Of a DNA stretch of 64,000 nucleotides, positions 44,320 through 52,878 are shown piece after piece. A program made the position numbers and the translations under genes. Numbering within the stretch: the first letter of the stretch is position 1; the number at the start of each line of letters is the position of its first letter. Location of the stretch: positions 114,527 through 178,526 of the forward strand of contig VBAC01000002.1 of assembly GCA_005883305.1 (NCBI GenBank), read 5' to 3'. The notes beneath the pieces were generated by a model that made no database searches, was not told the DNA's origin, and worked only from the letters and a program-made list of their open reading frames with translations. The stretch comes from Alphaproteobacteria bacterium. GTDB lineage: Bacteria > Pseudomonadota > Alphaproteobacteria > Sphingomonadales > Sphingomonadaceae.

Positions 44320-44470
44320 GTCATCCCGGCGAAGGGGCACCCCGCAAAGTACTACTTTGCGGGGCCCCCGAAGGCCGGGACCCATGAACTCGGTGTTCGG
44401 TGGAAAGACGCAGGTCTGCGCTTCTTCTGGACCCAAAGTGTCCATAGGTCCCGGCCTTCGCCGGGATGAC
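44320..44470. repeat. Family B palindromic repeat carrying a nested 34-nt palindrome
   Basis: The same element as at 4336-4447, with matching flanks. Its left arm is interrupted at 44335-44368 by an insert containing CCCCGCAAAGT-ACT-ACTTTGCGGGG. The bases CGAAG stand directly on both sides (44330-44334 and 44369-44373), while the undisturbed copy has CGAAG once. This looks like an insertion with a 5-bp target duplication. Confidence 0.85.
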
Positions 44471-44516
44471 TCCTTTGATTCCCCTTCCAGGGTGAACTTC
44501 TGATTGAGCCCGTACC

Positions 44517-45791
44517 CTAGGCCGCGCTCTTGCGGATCGCCTGGTCGACCAGCCGGGCGTCCGAGACGGGGGCGACTATCGCCAGCCCGTCGCTCTCTCG
44601 CCGGGCGACGAGCAGGACGAATTCGCCGTCGCCCTCCACGGCAATGTCGACGCGGGCCAGAGGGCGCGCCGCCTGGAGCTCGGCGCGGATCTCGGTCCAG
44701 CGGTCGGGCTTGGGCGCGGGCCGGCGAAGCGCGCGCTCGGCGGCGACGATGCCCTTGAGGCCACCTTCGTGCGCCTCGATCCGCCCCGCGAGCGATCCTT
44801 CGGCGACACTTTCGCGGCTCGCCCAGGAAAGGCAGGCGGCGAATTCGGTCAAGCGGGTCTTGTCGTAATCGAGGCCGAAGACGAGCTTGGCGATCGCGGT
44901 CATCGGAGCCCGCGCCTGGGCCTTGATCCCGGAATCTTCCAGCAGCTCGGCATAATCATCCGGCTCGGCGGCGGCGGCGAGCGCGAAATCGTGGGCCAGG
45001 CCGATCGCCCGGTAGAGCGCCGTCCGGCTGCGCCGATCGCTGTCGCGCGCTTCCTCCGCGGAGGCTCGGGCGAGGCCGAGGCGATCGCCGAGGCCGGGAT
45101 TTTCGGGCCACAGGCTGAGATTGGAGTCCGGCTCGGCCGAAGCCGGCTCGGGAGCGTCGAAATCGGCGTGCGGGCCGTCGGCCCAGACGAGCGATTCGGC
45201 CGCCTGCGGGGCCGGCGCGGCGGCGATGGCGCCACGCACCTGGCCGGCGAGCGCGGAAGCGGTCGCCTCGTCGGCGACCTCCTTCCAGTTGATCACCCCG
45301 TAGATGAAGTCGATCGTCTCGCCGTCGGTCGACAGCGGCATGAGGATTCCGCGGTACATGGTGTGATAGCCGCGCTGGCCGACGAACTCGGCCTCGAAGC
45401 CGATCGGCGCCGAATTGGCGATGATCTGCAGGTAGTGGTCGGTGAGCCGGGACAGGAGGGAGCGGCTTGGCACCTCGCTGATCCGCCGGACTCCGGCGTC
45501 GAGGCCGCATTCGGTGCGCAGCGCGCCGCCGAGATAGGCGATCTCCGGATCCTCGGCGTCGCGCGAAAAATCGAGCAGCACGCTGTGCGGCCCGAAATCC
45601 TCGATATTCGCGGGATCGAGATCCTGGATCGAGGGATAGGCTCGGCCCGAGAGGAGCGAGACCCAGTAATTGTAGGCGCGAACGTGCATCCGGCGCTCGT
45701 CGACGCCGATTTCGGGCGGCCGCTCCATCGCCGGCTCATCGTCGCCCGCGACGCAGGTGGGCTGGTCCCCGAACTCCCGGTAATTGTCCAT
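44517..45791 (-). CDS. PAS_5-domain protein
   Basis: 424 residues. About residues 25-180 form the PAS-like domain common in alphaproteobacteria (ERRMHVRAYNYWVSLLSGRA, DFGPHSVLLDFSRD, PIGFEAEFVGQRGYHTMYRG). The rest is acidic and Ala-rich, with a helical C-terminal half (RTALYRAIGLAHDFALAAAA). There is no kinase, cyclase or diguanylate domain, so it may act by protein contact. The ATG at 45791 gives the shorter form, because the upstream 13 residues are not conserved in style. The gene's 3' end abuts the family B repeat. Confidence 0.8.
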   Translation of the reverse strand: MDNYREFGDQPTCVAGDDEPAMERPPEIGVDERRMHVRAYNYWVSLLSGRAYPSIQDLDPANIEDFGPHSVLLDFSRDAEDPEIAYLGGALRTECGLDAGVRRISEVPSRSLLSRLTDHYLQIIANSAPIGFEAEFVGQRGYHTMYRGILMPLSTDGETIDFIYGVINWKEVADEATASALAGQVRGAIAAAPAPQAAESLVWADGPHADFDAPEPASAEPDSNLSLWPENPGLGDRLGLARASAEEARDSDRRSRTALYRAIGLAHDFALAAAAEPDDYAELLEDSGIKAQARAPMTAIAKLVFGLDYDKTRLTEFAACLSWASRESVAEGSLAGRIEAHEGGLKGIVAAERALRRPAPKPDRWTEIRAELQAARPLARVDIAVEGDGEFVLLVARRESDGLAIVAPVSDARLVDQAIRKSAA

Positions 45792-45947
45792 ATGTTCGGC
45801 GCGTCCCTTGCCGCCCTTACGACTGAGCACGGAAGGTGCACCCGGCGTGGTTGATATATGGTTAAGCTTGTTCGCGGGGTTTCCGCGCCGCCCGCGCCGC
45901 GCTTGCCATGCCGGGGGGGCGCTGATAATGGCCCCGCTCCCGGGCAG

Positions 45948-46023
45948 GCCGCTTTAGCTCAGCTGGTAGAGCACATCATTCGTAATGATGGGGTCAACGG
46001 TTCGAGTCCGTTAAGCGGCACCA
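45948..46023 (+). tRNA. tRNA-Thr (anticodon CGT)
   Basis: A 76-nt cloverleaf: acceptor GCCGCTT pairs with AAGCGGC, the D-arm is AGCTCAGCTGGTAGAGC, the anticodon loop is ATTCGTAAT, the T-loop is GGTTCGAGTCC, and the discriminator A with encoded CCA ends at 46023. It decodes ACG. Confidence 0.97.
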
Positions 46024-46120
46024 CCCCTTTTTCCCCGTTCCATTCGATTCGGCGCGCGGGCGCAGCCTGGCGCTAACGCGGGACCGCGCGTTGCCGGTTG
46101 GCTTCCAGCGCGGCCCATCC

Positions 46121-46202
46121 GTCATTGCGAGCGAAGCGCGGCAATCCAGTGCGGCGTCCGGCGCGGCCTGGATTGCTTCGTCGCTGCGCTCCTCGCAATG
46201 AC
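46121..46202. repeat. Family C palindromic intergenic repeat
   Basis: GTCATTGCGAGCGAAGC and CAATCCAG at the left are matched at the right by CTGGATTG and GCTCCTCGCAATGAC. It is a dispersed palindrome type found in several proteobacterial genera; only one copy is in this window. It lies between tRNA-Thr and the PilZ gene and may act as the PilZ terminator. Confidence 0.8.
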
Positions 46203-46215
46203 GAAAACCTACGCC

Positions 46216-46608
46216 TCAGCCCTGTGGGCCGAAATGGCGCTTGGGCGGGGCCTTGCGGTTGGTCTGGACGAGCAGGTCGATCGTCGCCGGGTGGATCGGG
46301 TTGGTGAACTGGAAGCCGGCCTTGCCGTCCTCGCACCAGACGACCCGGCTGTTCTGCGGCTCGAGGCCGGGCAGTCGAAGCCATACGATCGTGCCCGCTT
46401 CCAGCGCGTTGGGCACGGTGGCCATGAAGCCGTCGGTCGAAAGGTTCATCACCTCGGCATCGAAGATCGAGGCGCCCGGCTCGCGCAGGCGCGCGGCGAG
46501 GTTGACGATCCGGCGCTCCGCCGTGCGTCCTTCCGGCGTCGGTAGAATGGCCAATTGTCCACGGCTCAAAGGCTGCACTCCTATGGGGTTCGGCCCGAAT
46601 AAGGGCAT
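46216..46608 (-). CDS. PilZ-domain protein
   Basis: About 130 residues, essentially one PilZ domain, which binds cyclic di-GMP: the RxxxR-type motif in RTAERRIVNLAARLRE and the DxSxxG-like element in EVMNLSTDGFMATV, then WLRLPGLEPQNSRVVWCEDG. It may control motility, biofilm or secretion, but no diguanylate cyclase gene is near. The start is ambiguous (ATG 46608, a TTG upstream at 46620, or an internal GTG). It is divergent from the L,D-transpeptidase gene. Confidence 0.85.
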   Translation of the reverse strand: MPLFGPNPIGVQPLSRGQLAILPTPEGRTAERRIVNLAARLREPGASIFDAEVMNLSTDGFMATVPNALEAGTIVWLRLPGLEPQNSRVVWCEDGKAGFQFTNPIHPATIDLLVQTNRKAPPKRHFGPQG

Positions 46609-46682
46609 AAGGCTAAGCAAGGCTTAAGCCGCGCTACCGTGCCGAGGGATCGTATCGGGCGCGCGCGGCGTTGTGGGGGCTC

Positions 46683-48020
46683 ATGTGGCGTTGTTGTGGA
46701 GCCGTTGTGCAGGCAAAAATCTGGGTTGCGGGCGCGCTGATCGCGCTCGCGGGGTGCGGACAGCCGGCGGGCCAGCGGGGCGCCCCGGCGGCGGCCGAGG
46801 CGAACGCCGATCTGCGCCACGCGGTCTCCGATCCGCGAGTCGCGCGCTTCTACGAGGGGCGCGGGTGGCAGAGCGCCTGGTCCCGCGAGAGCGAGCAGGC
46901 GCTGCTCGCGGCGATCGGAGAGGCCGACCACCACGCGCTCGACAAGGACGCCTTCCTTCGCCCGATCCAGCAGGCGCCGCGCGGCGCCGCGCACGACGCC
47001 GCGCTCAGCCTCGCGGCCATTTCCTATGCCGAGGCGCTGGCGCGCGGGAAGACCGATCCTACGCGGCTCCAGGAGGTCTATACCGTGCCGCGGCCCAATC
47101 CGAACCTCGCCGCAGGCCTCGCCGGAGCGCTTCGGGCCGGCAATGTCGGCGACTGGTTGCGCGGCCTCGCCCCGCAGGACTCCGAATATCGCGCGCTTTC
47201 GGAAGCCTATCTGGCCGCGAACCGCGAGATCACGGCGGCGACCCAGCATCCGGAGGGATCGCCGCAAAGGCGCGCCGCGACGCCGGCGATCGACCGGGCG
47301 CGCGCGCTCGCGGTCAATCTCGAGCGGCGGCGCTGGCTCGAGCGGACTCCGCCGGCGACGCGGATCGACGTCAACACCGCGGCGGCGACGCTCGCCTATC
47401 TGCGCGACGGGCAGGTGGCCGACGTCCGCCGAGCCGTGGTCGGCGATCCAGAGCACCAGACGCCGCAGCTCGGCTCGCCGCTCTTCCGGCTCGCGGCCAA
47501 CCCGACCTGGACGGTGCCGCATTCGATCGAGCAGGCCGAGATCGTGCCCAAGGGCGAGGCCTATATGCGGCGCAACAACATGGAATGGCGCAACGGCCAG
47601 ATCGTCCAGAAATCGGGGCCGAAAAATTCGCTCGGCCTGGTCAAGTTCGACCTTCGCAACGACGAGCAGATCTATCTCCACGACACGCCCGCCAAGGCGC
47701 TCTTCTCGCGCGCCGAGCGGCACGAGAGCCACGGCTGCGTCCGGGTCCAGGACGCGCTCGGCTTCGCCAGGCTGATCGCCGCCGATCAGGGCGTGCTCGA
47801 TGCGTGGGAGGAGGCGCGGGAGAAGGACGAGGAATCGTTCGTGACCCTGCCGCATCCGATCCCCGTACGGCTGCTCTACCAGACGGCCTTCGTCGACGGC
47901 GGCCGGATCGTCTTCGCTCCCGACGTCTATGGCTGGGACGAGGACGTCGCGCAGGCGCTCGGCCTCCCGGCGCGGCCGCGCCGGGCGGCGGCGGCGCGCC
48001 ACGGCGACGTCGGCCCCTGA
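46683..48020 (+). CDS. L,D-transpeptidase (YkuD family, LdtD/YcbB-like)
   Basis: 445 residues from the ATG at 46683. A GTG at 46707 with GGAG 5 bases upstream is a good alternative and gives a cleaner lipoprotein signal (VAGALIALAGCG). A Trp/Arg-rich N-terminal scaffold follows, then the YkuD catalytic domain with LHDTPAKALFSR and HESHGCVRV, which carries the nucleophile Cys. The enzyme forms 3-3 crosslinks in peptidoglycan or attaches proteins to it, in the periplasm. The Asp/Glu-rich C-terminal tail ends in an Arg/Ala-rich stretch. Confidence 0.92.
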   Translation: MWRCCGAVVQAKIWVAGALIALAGCGQPAGQRGAPAAAEANADLRHAVSDPRVARFYEGRGWQSAWSRESEQALLAAIGEADHHALDKDAFLRPIQQAPRGAAHDAALSLAAISYAEALARGKTDPTRLQEVYTVPRPNPNLAAGLAGALRAGNVGDWLRGLAPQDSEYRALSEAYLAANREITAATQHPEGSPQRRAATPAIDRARALAVNLERRRWLERTPPATRIDVNTAAATLAYLRDGQVADVRRAVVGDPEHQTPQLGSPLFRLAANPTWTVPHSIEQAEIVPKGEAYMRRNNMEWRNGQIVQKSGPKNSLGLVKFDLRNDEQIYLHDTPAKALFSRAERHESHGCVRVQDALGFARLIAADQGVLDAWEEAREKDEESFVTLPHPIPVRLLYQTAFVDGGRIVFAPDVYGWDEDVAQALGLPARPRRAAAARHGDVGP

Positions 48021-48087
48021 TGTCCCAATAGGGGGCAGGCCCGATTCCGCGCTGGCGGGGCGCGCCTCGCTTCCTTAGCCCGGCCCG

Positions 48088-48861
48088 ATGCGGTCAGCCT
48101 TCCTTATCCTGGGCCTGCTCGCGCCTGCGCCCGCGGCGGCGCAGCGGCTCGGCTATGAAGAGGTGCTGCTCCCGGCCGCGCCCGACCGACCGGCGGCGCC
48201 CGCGCCGCTTGCCTATGCCGGCGTGCCCGTCGACGGCGAGGCGGTCCACGCCTTCTACGGCGACCGCATCGAGGCCAGCCCGGAAGGCAACGGATTCGCC
48301 TGGGACGTGTCGGCGGAGCTCGGCAGGGGCAACCACCGCCTCTGGCTCGCGAGCGCCGGCGAGGGGGATTTCCGCGGCGGCCTTGGCTATGTCGAGGCGC
48401 AGGCGCTCTACAGCCACCCCATAGCCGCAGCCGGCCTTGCCCTCCAGGCCGGCGTCCAGCGCGATTTCCTCGCGCCTCGGCGGACCTGGGCGGTGGTCGG
48501 AATGCAGGGCAATGTCAGCACGCCGCTCTATGTCGGCGCCTTCGCTTATTATTCGACCAGGAGCGAGCTGACCGGCAGCCTCTACGCTTATTACGACTGG
48601 GAGCCGGTGCGGAACCTGGTTTTCCAGCCCTATGCCGGCTTAGGCTTCGCGGCGGAGGACATGCCTGCGCTCGGCCTCGGCCGCGGCGCCACGGATTTCG
48701 AGCTCAGCGCACGGCTGCGCTACCGCATCGCCGAGCCCTTCGCTCCCTATGTCGGGATCAGCCACACCCGCCTGATCGGCCGAACCGCCGATCTCGCGCG
48801 GGCAGCGGGAGACGGCACCGAAGCGACCAACATCGTGTTCGGGATCCGCTCCTATTTCTGA
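48088..48861 (+). CDS. copB: Copper resistance protein B, outer-membrane beta-barrel
   Basis: 257 residues with a signal peptide (MRSAFLILGLLAPAPAAAQ). The C-terminal barrel motifs are those of CopB: FQPYAGLGFAAEDMPALGLG, FELSARLRYRIAEPFAPYVG and a terminal FGIRSYF with the outer-membrane Phe. The Met/His-rich N-terminal repeats of classical CopB are missing; the region here is Pro/Ala-rich. No copA is present in the window. It is convergent with the DUF4396 gene (2 bp apart). Confidence 0.87.
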   Translation: MRSAFLILGLLAPAPAAAQRLGYEEVLLPAAPDRPAAPAPLAYAGVPVDGEAVHAFYGDRIEASPEGNGFAWDVSAELGRGNHRLWLASAGEGDFRGGLGYVEAQALYSHPIAAAGLALQAGVQRDFLAPRRTWAVVGMQGNVSTPLYVGAFAYYSTRSELTGSLYAYYDWEPVRNLVFQPYAGLGFAAEDMPALGLGRGATDFELSARLRYRIAEPFAPYVGISHTRLIGRTADLARAAGDGTEATNIVFGIRSYF

Positions 48862-48863
48862 GC

Positions 48864-49328
48864 TCAATGGCAGCTCTTCAGATCGCGGCGCAGAAGCCAG
48901 GAATTGACCGGCCAGGCGGCGAGGAAGCCCGCAGGAACCGCGGCCAGGAGCCCGCGCCAGAACATCCACGACAGGATCGAAGGCGCCCCCATCCCGCCCA
49001 GCTGATAGTCCGCGAAATTCATGGCGAGCTCCATCACGCCGATCGAAACGACCTCGCCCACCCAGATGATGCGAAGCGCCGCGAGCGCGCCGATCGCGCG
49101 GTCCCCCATGACCGGCAGGAGGCCGAGAATGATTCCGGAGGCGTAGGATAGAAGGGTCGCGAGGACGATCGTCTGCCAGGCCGGGAGGCCGATGGTGACG
49201 CCGATCGCGAGACCGGCGACCTCGCCGATCACGCAACCGGTGAGGCAATGAAGCGTCGCCTGCGCGGCGAGTCGCCACGGGCCACCGCCCTGTGCCTGAT
49301 GATGGTGATGATGCGCGTGAGACGTCAC
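48864..49328 (-). CDS. DUF4396 membrane protein with His-rich N-terminus
   Basis: About 154 residues from the GTG at 49328, which has GGGGGA 5 bases upstream. It begins MTSHAHHHHHQAQ, a likely metal-binding tag, followed by four membrane helices typical of DUF4396 (ATLHCLTGCVIGEVAG, GVTIGLPAWQTIVLATLL, LAMNFADYQLGG). It is divergent from csoR across a shared operator region, so a role in copper handling is likely though unproven. A longer start at 49364 would place coding sequence across the operator. Confidence 0.83.
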   Translation of the reverse strand: MTSHAHHHHHQAQGGGPWRLAAQATLHCLTGCVIGEVAGLAIGVTIGLPAWQTIVLATLLSYASGIILGLLPVMGDRAIGALAALRIIWVGEVVSIGVMELAMNFADYQLGGMGAPSILSWMFWRGLLAAVPAGFLAAWPVNSWLLRRDLKSCH

Positions 49329-49338
49329 GATATTCCCC

Positions 49339-49386
49339 CATACCCAGATGGGGTATGTTGACATATACCCCGGTGGGGCATAGTTC
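49339..49386 (+). promoter_or_regulatory. Duplicated CsoR-type operator and csoR promoter
   Basis: Two GC-centred inverted repeats: CATACCC-N5-GGGTATG (49339-49357) and TATACCCC-GGT-GGGGCATA (49364-49382, one mismatch). A TTGACA -35 box is at 49358-49363 with a 17-bp spacer to a weak TAGTTC. The second repeat fills that spacer and the first covers the divergent gene's leader, as expected for a repressor that controls both directions. The sequences are seen; CsoR binding is inferred. Confidence 0.6.
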
Positions 49387-49413
49387 AAGGTTACGAGATC
49401 GAGGAATTGCAGG

Positions 49414-49686
49414 ATGGAACGCGAAAATAGGGCGAGGCTGCTCAACCGGCTCAGCCGGATCGAAGGGCAGGTGCGAGGAGTCGCGCGGATGGTCGAGGAG
49501 GACCGTTATTGCATCGACGTGCTCACCCAGCTGCAGGCCGCGCGCGCCGCCCTGGCCAAGGTCGAGACGGAGATGCTGAAGGGCCATCTCGGCCACTGCA
49601 TCGAAGCGGCGATCGTCGGCGGCGATAGGGCGGAGCAGCGGCGGAAGGCGGCCGAGCTGATCCAGCTGATGGAGCGCACGCGATGA
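49414..49686 (+). CDS. csoR: Copper-sensing repressor, CsoR/RcnR family
   Basis: 90 residues, an all-helical DNA-binding repressor. Cys33, His58 and Cys62 (RYCIDVL, GHLGHCIEAA) have the same spacing as the copper ligands of M. tuberculosis CsoR, which points to Cu(I) rather than nickel or formaldehyde. Binding metal would release it from the operator just upstream. Its stop overlaps the start of the next gene, so regulator and outer-membrane protein are made together. Confidence 0.92.
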   Translation: MERENRARLLNRLSRIEGQVRGVARMVEEDRYCIDVLTQLQAARAALAKVETEMLKGHLGHCIEAAIVGGDRAEQRRKAAELIQLMERTR

Positions 49687-51017
49687 GGGCCATGCTGCTC
49701 GCGTCCGCAGTCCTTTTCGCCGGCCCCGCATTGGCGCAGCATCAAGGGCATGCCGGGCATGAGCCCGCGCCGCCACCCCCTGCCGAAGCACCGCAGGCGC
49801 CGGCGATGGACCATTCGGCTCATCAGATGCCCGAAGCCCATCCCGGCGAGACCGAGCACCGGATGACCGGCGCGCTCGGCCCCTACGGGATGAGCCGGGA
49901 GGCGTCCGGCACCGCCTGGCAGCCCGATTCGTCGATCCACGGGGGGCTTCATGCCATGTCGGGCGACTGGATGCTGATGGGCCACCTCTCTCTGAACGCG
50001 GTCTACGACCGGCAGAGCGGGCCGCGCGGGGACGAGATGGCGTTCGTCTCGGGCATGGCGATGGGCTCCGCACGGCGCGACTTGGGGGCCGGCACGTTGC
50101 AATTGCGGGCGATGCTGAGTCCCGACCCGTTGATGGGCCGGCGCGGCTATCCGCTCCACCTCGCCTCGGGCGAGACGGCGGACGGGATCACGCCGCTGGT
50201 CGACCGCCAGCACCCGCACGACTTCTTCATGGAGCTGTCGGCGAGCTACAGCCACCGGATCGGCGGGGATACGAGCCTGTTCCTCTACGCCGGCCTGCCC
50301 GGCGAGCCGGCCTTCGGACCGCCGGCCTTCATGCACCGAATGTCGATCATGGATTCGCCCGAGGCGCCGATCAGCCACCACTGGCTCGATTCGACCCACA
50401 TCACCTTCGGCGTGGTCACCGCAGGGCTGATCGTCGGCGGGGTGAAGATCGAAGGCTCGCGCTTCAACGGCCGCGAGCCCGACGAGCGGCGCTGGGACAT
50501 CGAGACGGGCCCGCTCGATTCGACCGCGCTTCGCCTGTCCTGGAGCCCGACGGCCAACCTCTCGCTGCAGGCGAGTTGGGCGCACCTGGTGAGCCCCGAG
50601 CAGCTCGAGCCGGGCGAGAATTCGACCCGCTGGTCGGCGAGCGCGATCTACACGCGCCGCTTCGGCTCCGAGGGCTGGTGGTCGACGACTTTGGCCTGGG
50701 GTCGGCGATCGGGCGCGCATTCGCAGTTCGACGCCCTCGTTCTCGAAAGCGCGGCGGGAATCGGTTCGTGGACCCTGTTCGCGCGCGGCGAGACGATCGA
50801 GACCGACGAGCTGCTTCCCGCGCTCGGCCATCACGGCCCGGCGTTCGACGTCGGCAAGGTCTCGGCGGGCGCTATCCGGGATTTCCGAGTCGCGCCGAAC
50901 GTCCGGCTCGGCTTCGGCGCGCTCTACGCCGTCAACTTCGTCCCGGGGCCGCTCGAGGCCGCTTACCGGGGCAACCCCGATGGCGCGATGGCGTTCATTC
51001 GGCTGAGGATCGACTAG
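49683..51017 (+). CDS. Outer-membrane protein of the copper cluster, His/Met-rich N-terminus
   Basis: 444 residues. A signal peptide (MRAMLLASAVLFAGPALAQ) is followed by a His/Met/Pro-rich stretch (HQGHAGHEP, AMDHSAHQMPEAH) and a beta-barrel-like body with alternating aromatic strands, ending AMAFIRLRID. It is translated with csoR. The likely role is copper binding or efflux at the outer membrane, by context and composition; I do not recognise a named family. Confidence 0.78.
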   Translation: MRAMLLASAVLFAGPALAQHQGHAGHEPAPPPPAEAPQAPAMDHSAHQMPEAHPGETEHRMTGALGPYGMSREASGTAWQPDSSIHGGLHAMSGDWMLMGHLSLNAVYDRQSGPRGDEMAFVSGMAMGSARRDLGAGTLQLRAMLSPDPLMGRRGYPLHLASGETADGITPLVDRQHPHDFFMELSASYSHRIGGDTSLFLYAGLPGEPAFGPPAFMHRMSIMDSPEAPISHHWLDSTHITFGVVTAGLIVGGVKIEGSRFNGREPDERRWDIETGPLDSTALRLSWSPTANLSLQASWAHLVSPEQLEPGENSTRWSASAIYTRRFGSEGWWSTTLAWGRRSGAHSQFDALVLESAAGIGSWTLFARGETIETDELLPALGHHGPAFDVGKVSAGAIRDFRVAPNVRLGFGALYAVNFVPGPLEAAYRGNPDGAMAFIRLRID

Positions 51018-51042
51018 CTGTATCGACATTCAGCTTTCTGAT

Positions 51043-51146
51043 CCCCTCCCCCTGAGGGGGAGGGTAGGGTGGGGGTTTACGGCGTTCGTGGTTATCCTCC
51101 GACGCCGTAACCCTCACCCCAACCCTCTCCCCATGGGAGAGGGAGT
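51043..51146. repeat. Family D composite palindromic repeat (complete)
   Basis: Three hairpins in a row: CCCTCCCCC-TGA-GGGGGAGGG, TTACGGCGT with ACGCCGTAA (51077-51110), and CCCTCTCCC-CAT-GGGAGAGGG (51123-51143). The flanking GTAGGGTGGGGG and CCCTCACCCC are also complementary in pattern, so the whole element is one large imperfect palindrome. The half copies at 37.8-38.0 kb correspond to its right arm. Confidence 0.85.
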
Positions 51147-51201
51147 TTCAGTACCCTGCTGAATGTTGGTACAGCCTAGATCAGATGCCCCGGAGACCGA
51201 C

Positions 51202-51522
51202 ATGGACGCGCCTTACATTCGCCTCGGGGTAATTCTCGCGCTGGCGGGCCTCGTCACGTTCGCCGTGCTGCGCGCGACCATCGGGGCGGCGGCGGGCGTC
51301 GATACCGCGCTCCTCTGCCTCACCGCGATGCTGGTCGCGCCGCTCGGCGTGCTGCTGCTTCTGATCCTGCCGCACCTCTACCGCAACATGCGCGCCAACC
51401 TGGTCCTCTACGCCGCCTTCACCTGCCTCTTCCTCGGCGCCTGGACAGCCGGGCGCAGCGACGCGCTTGCGCAGAGTCAGGCTGGTCTGCGCGCCGCCGC
51501 CGGTCAGCTGGCCCGTTCCTGA
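51202..51522 (+). CDS. Hypothetical three-helix membrane protein
   Basis: 106 residues with three hydrophobic segments (about 8-28, 33-58 and 66-82) and a short polar C-terminus. The ATG at 51202 is preferred, since the longer frame starts in the repeat region. It overlaps the 3' end of the PepSY gene by 19 bp. No family or function is recognised. Confidence 0.6.
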   Translation: MDAPYIRLGVILALAGLVTFAVLRATIGAAAGVDTALLCLTAMLVAPLGVLLLLILPHLYRNMRANLVLYAAFTCLFLGAWTAGRSDALAQSQAGLRAAAGQLARS

Positions 51523-52226
51523 GCGCGCCGGCGACGACGAAGCCAGGCGGTGAAGCCGAGCCGGCTCGGGAGCAGGACGATGCCGGCGATCGACATGGCG
51601 AGGGCCAGAGCGGTGGCGACGAACAGAAGCGGCGTGTTGAAATCCTCGTGGCCGCGCCAGTCCATAATGTGCAGTCCCCACAGGAAATCGTAGACCCGCC
51701 ACAAGGTTGAGCGCCGCGCCGTGACCATTCCGGTATCCGCGGCGACGTAGAGCGCCCGGCCGTCCTCGGGGAACCGGACCCTCCAGGCGGGAAGCGCGCC
51801 GCGATATTCGGAATCGTTGGCGGTGATCCGATCGACCCGAACCGCTCGGCCTCCGCCGGCATGATCGGCCTCGGCGATTCGCGTGGCCAGAATCATCGGG
51901 ATGGGCGAGAGCCTGCGGCCGCTGGCGAGGTCGTAAAGCCGAGGCCGCCCCTCGCGCCCGGAAAGAAGCGCGACGGGCCGGCCGAAAAGATTGCGCAATT
52001 CCACCTTCTCCGCCCTCGGCTCGCCGCCGAGGCGCGCGAGGCCGGCCGCCGCGGCTTGGAGATCGAGGGGGGCGGCCGGCTGGACGGCGATCATATGCTC
52101 GCTGCGCACCCGCTCGATCGGAAAGGCGGCGAAGAACAGGCCGCTGGCGAACCAGAACAGGATCTGCACCGCCATCAGCAACGCCAGCCATTTGTGAACC
52201 TTCGCCCAGAGACCCGCCCCCGCCAT
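51504..52226 (-). CDS. PepSY-domain membrane protein
   Basis: 240 residues. An N-terminal membrane helix (WLALLMAVQILFWFASGLFF) and two C-terminal helices flank a periplasmic PepSY-type region with LPAWRVRFPEDGRALYVAAD and TGMVTARRSTLWRVYDFLWG. The His in LWGLHIMDWRGHEDF resembles PepSY_TM proteins, some of which are ferric or cupric reductases or siderophore partners. The position after the copper cluster fits a metal-reductase idea, but this is only inference. Confidence 0.82.
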   Translation of the reverse strand: MAGAGLWAKVHKWLALLMAVQILFWFASGLFFAAFPIERVRSEHMIAVQPAAPLDLQAAAAGLARLGGEPRAEKVELRNLFGRPVALLSGREGRPRLYDLASGRRLSPIPMILATRIAEADHAGGGRAVRVDRITANDSEYRGALPAWRVRFPEDGRALYVAADTGMVTARRSTLWRVYDFLWGLHIMDWRGHEDFNTPLLFVATALALAMSIAGIVLLPSRLGFTAWLRRRRRAQERAS

Positions 52227-52260
52227 TTGCCTGCCCTTCCCCCGCCGCTATGGTGCGGCC

Positions 52261-52878
52261 ATGACGCTCACGCTCTACGATTACTACCGTTCCTCGGCCA
52301 GCTACCGGGTTCGGATCGCGCTCAATCTGAAGGGTCTCGAATACGAGCGTGTGCCGGTCAACCTGCTGGAGGGCGAGCAGAAGGACGAAGCCTATCGCGC
52401 GCGCAATCCGCAGGGCTTCGTGCCGATGCTTGAGGCGGATGGCGAGCGGCTCACTCAGAGCCTGGCGATCATCGCCTGGCTCGACGCGCGATTTCCGGAC
52501 CCGCCGCTGCGGTCGGGCGATCCCCACGTCCTGGCGCTGGCGCTGGCGATCGCCGCCGACATCCACCCGCTCAACAACCTGCGCGTGCTGAAGCACCTCG
52601 CCGGGCTGGGCGTCGACCAGCCGGCGCGCGACGATTGGTATCGGCACTGGGTCAGCGAAGGCTTTGCCGCGCTTGAGGCGCTGGCGGCGGCGCGCGCAGG
52701 GCGCTTCCTGGCCGGAGACGCCGTCACTCTGGCCGACGCCTGCCTGGTGCCGCAGATGTTCAACGCCCGGCGCTTCGACGTGCCGCTCGACGCTTTTCCG
52801 ACGCTGGTCGCCGCCGACGCGGCGGCCTGCGCGCTCGAACCCTTCGCCGCCGCTCACCCCGACAGGGTGGCGCCCTAG
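52261..52878 (+). CDS. maiA: Maleylacetoacetate isomerase (zeta-class GST)
   Basis: 205 residues. The zeta-GST signature SSASYRVRIALNLKGLEY contains the glutathione-activating Ser, followed by GFVPMLEADGERLTQSLAII and the C-terminal helical domain with NNLRVLKHL. It isomerises maleylacetoacetate to fumarylacetoacetate in tyrosine or homogentisate breakdown. No fumarylacetoacetase or homogentisate dioxygenase gene is adjacent. Its stop shares CTAG with the stop of the convergent MBL gene. Confidence 0.9.
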   Translation: MTLTLYDYYRSSASYRVRIALNLKGLEYERVPVNLLEGEQKDEAYRARNPQGFVPMLEADGERLTQSLAIIAWLDARFPDPPLRSGDPHVLALALAIAADIHPLNNLRVLKHLAGLGVDQPARDDWYRHWVSEGFAALEALAAARAGRFLAGDAVTLADACLVPQMFNARRFDVPLDAFPTLVAADAAACALEPFAAAHPDRVAP

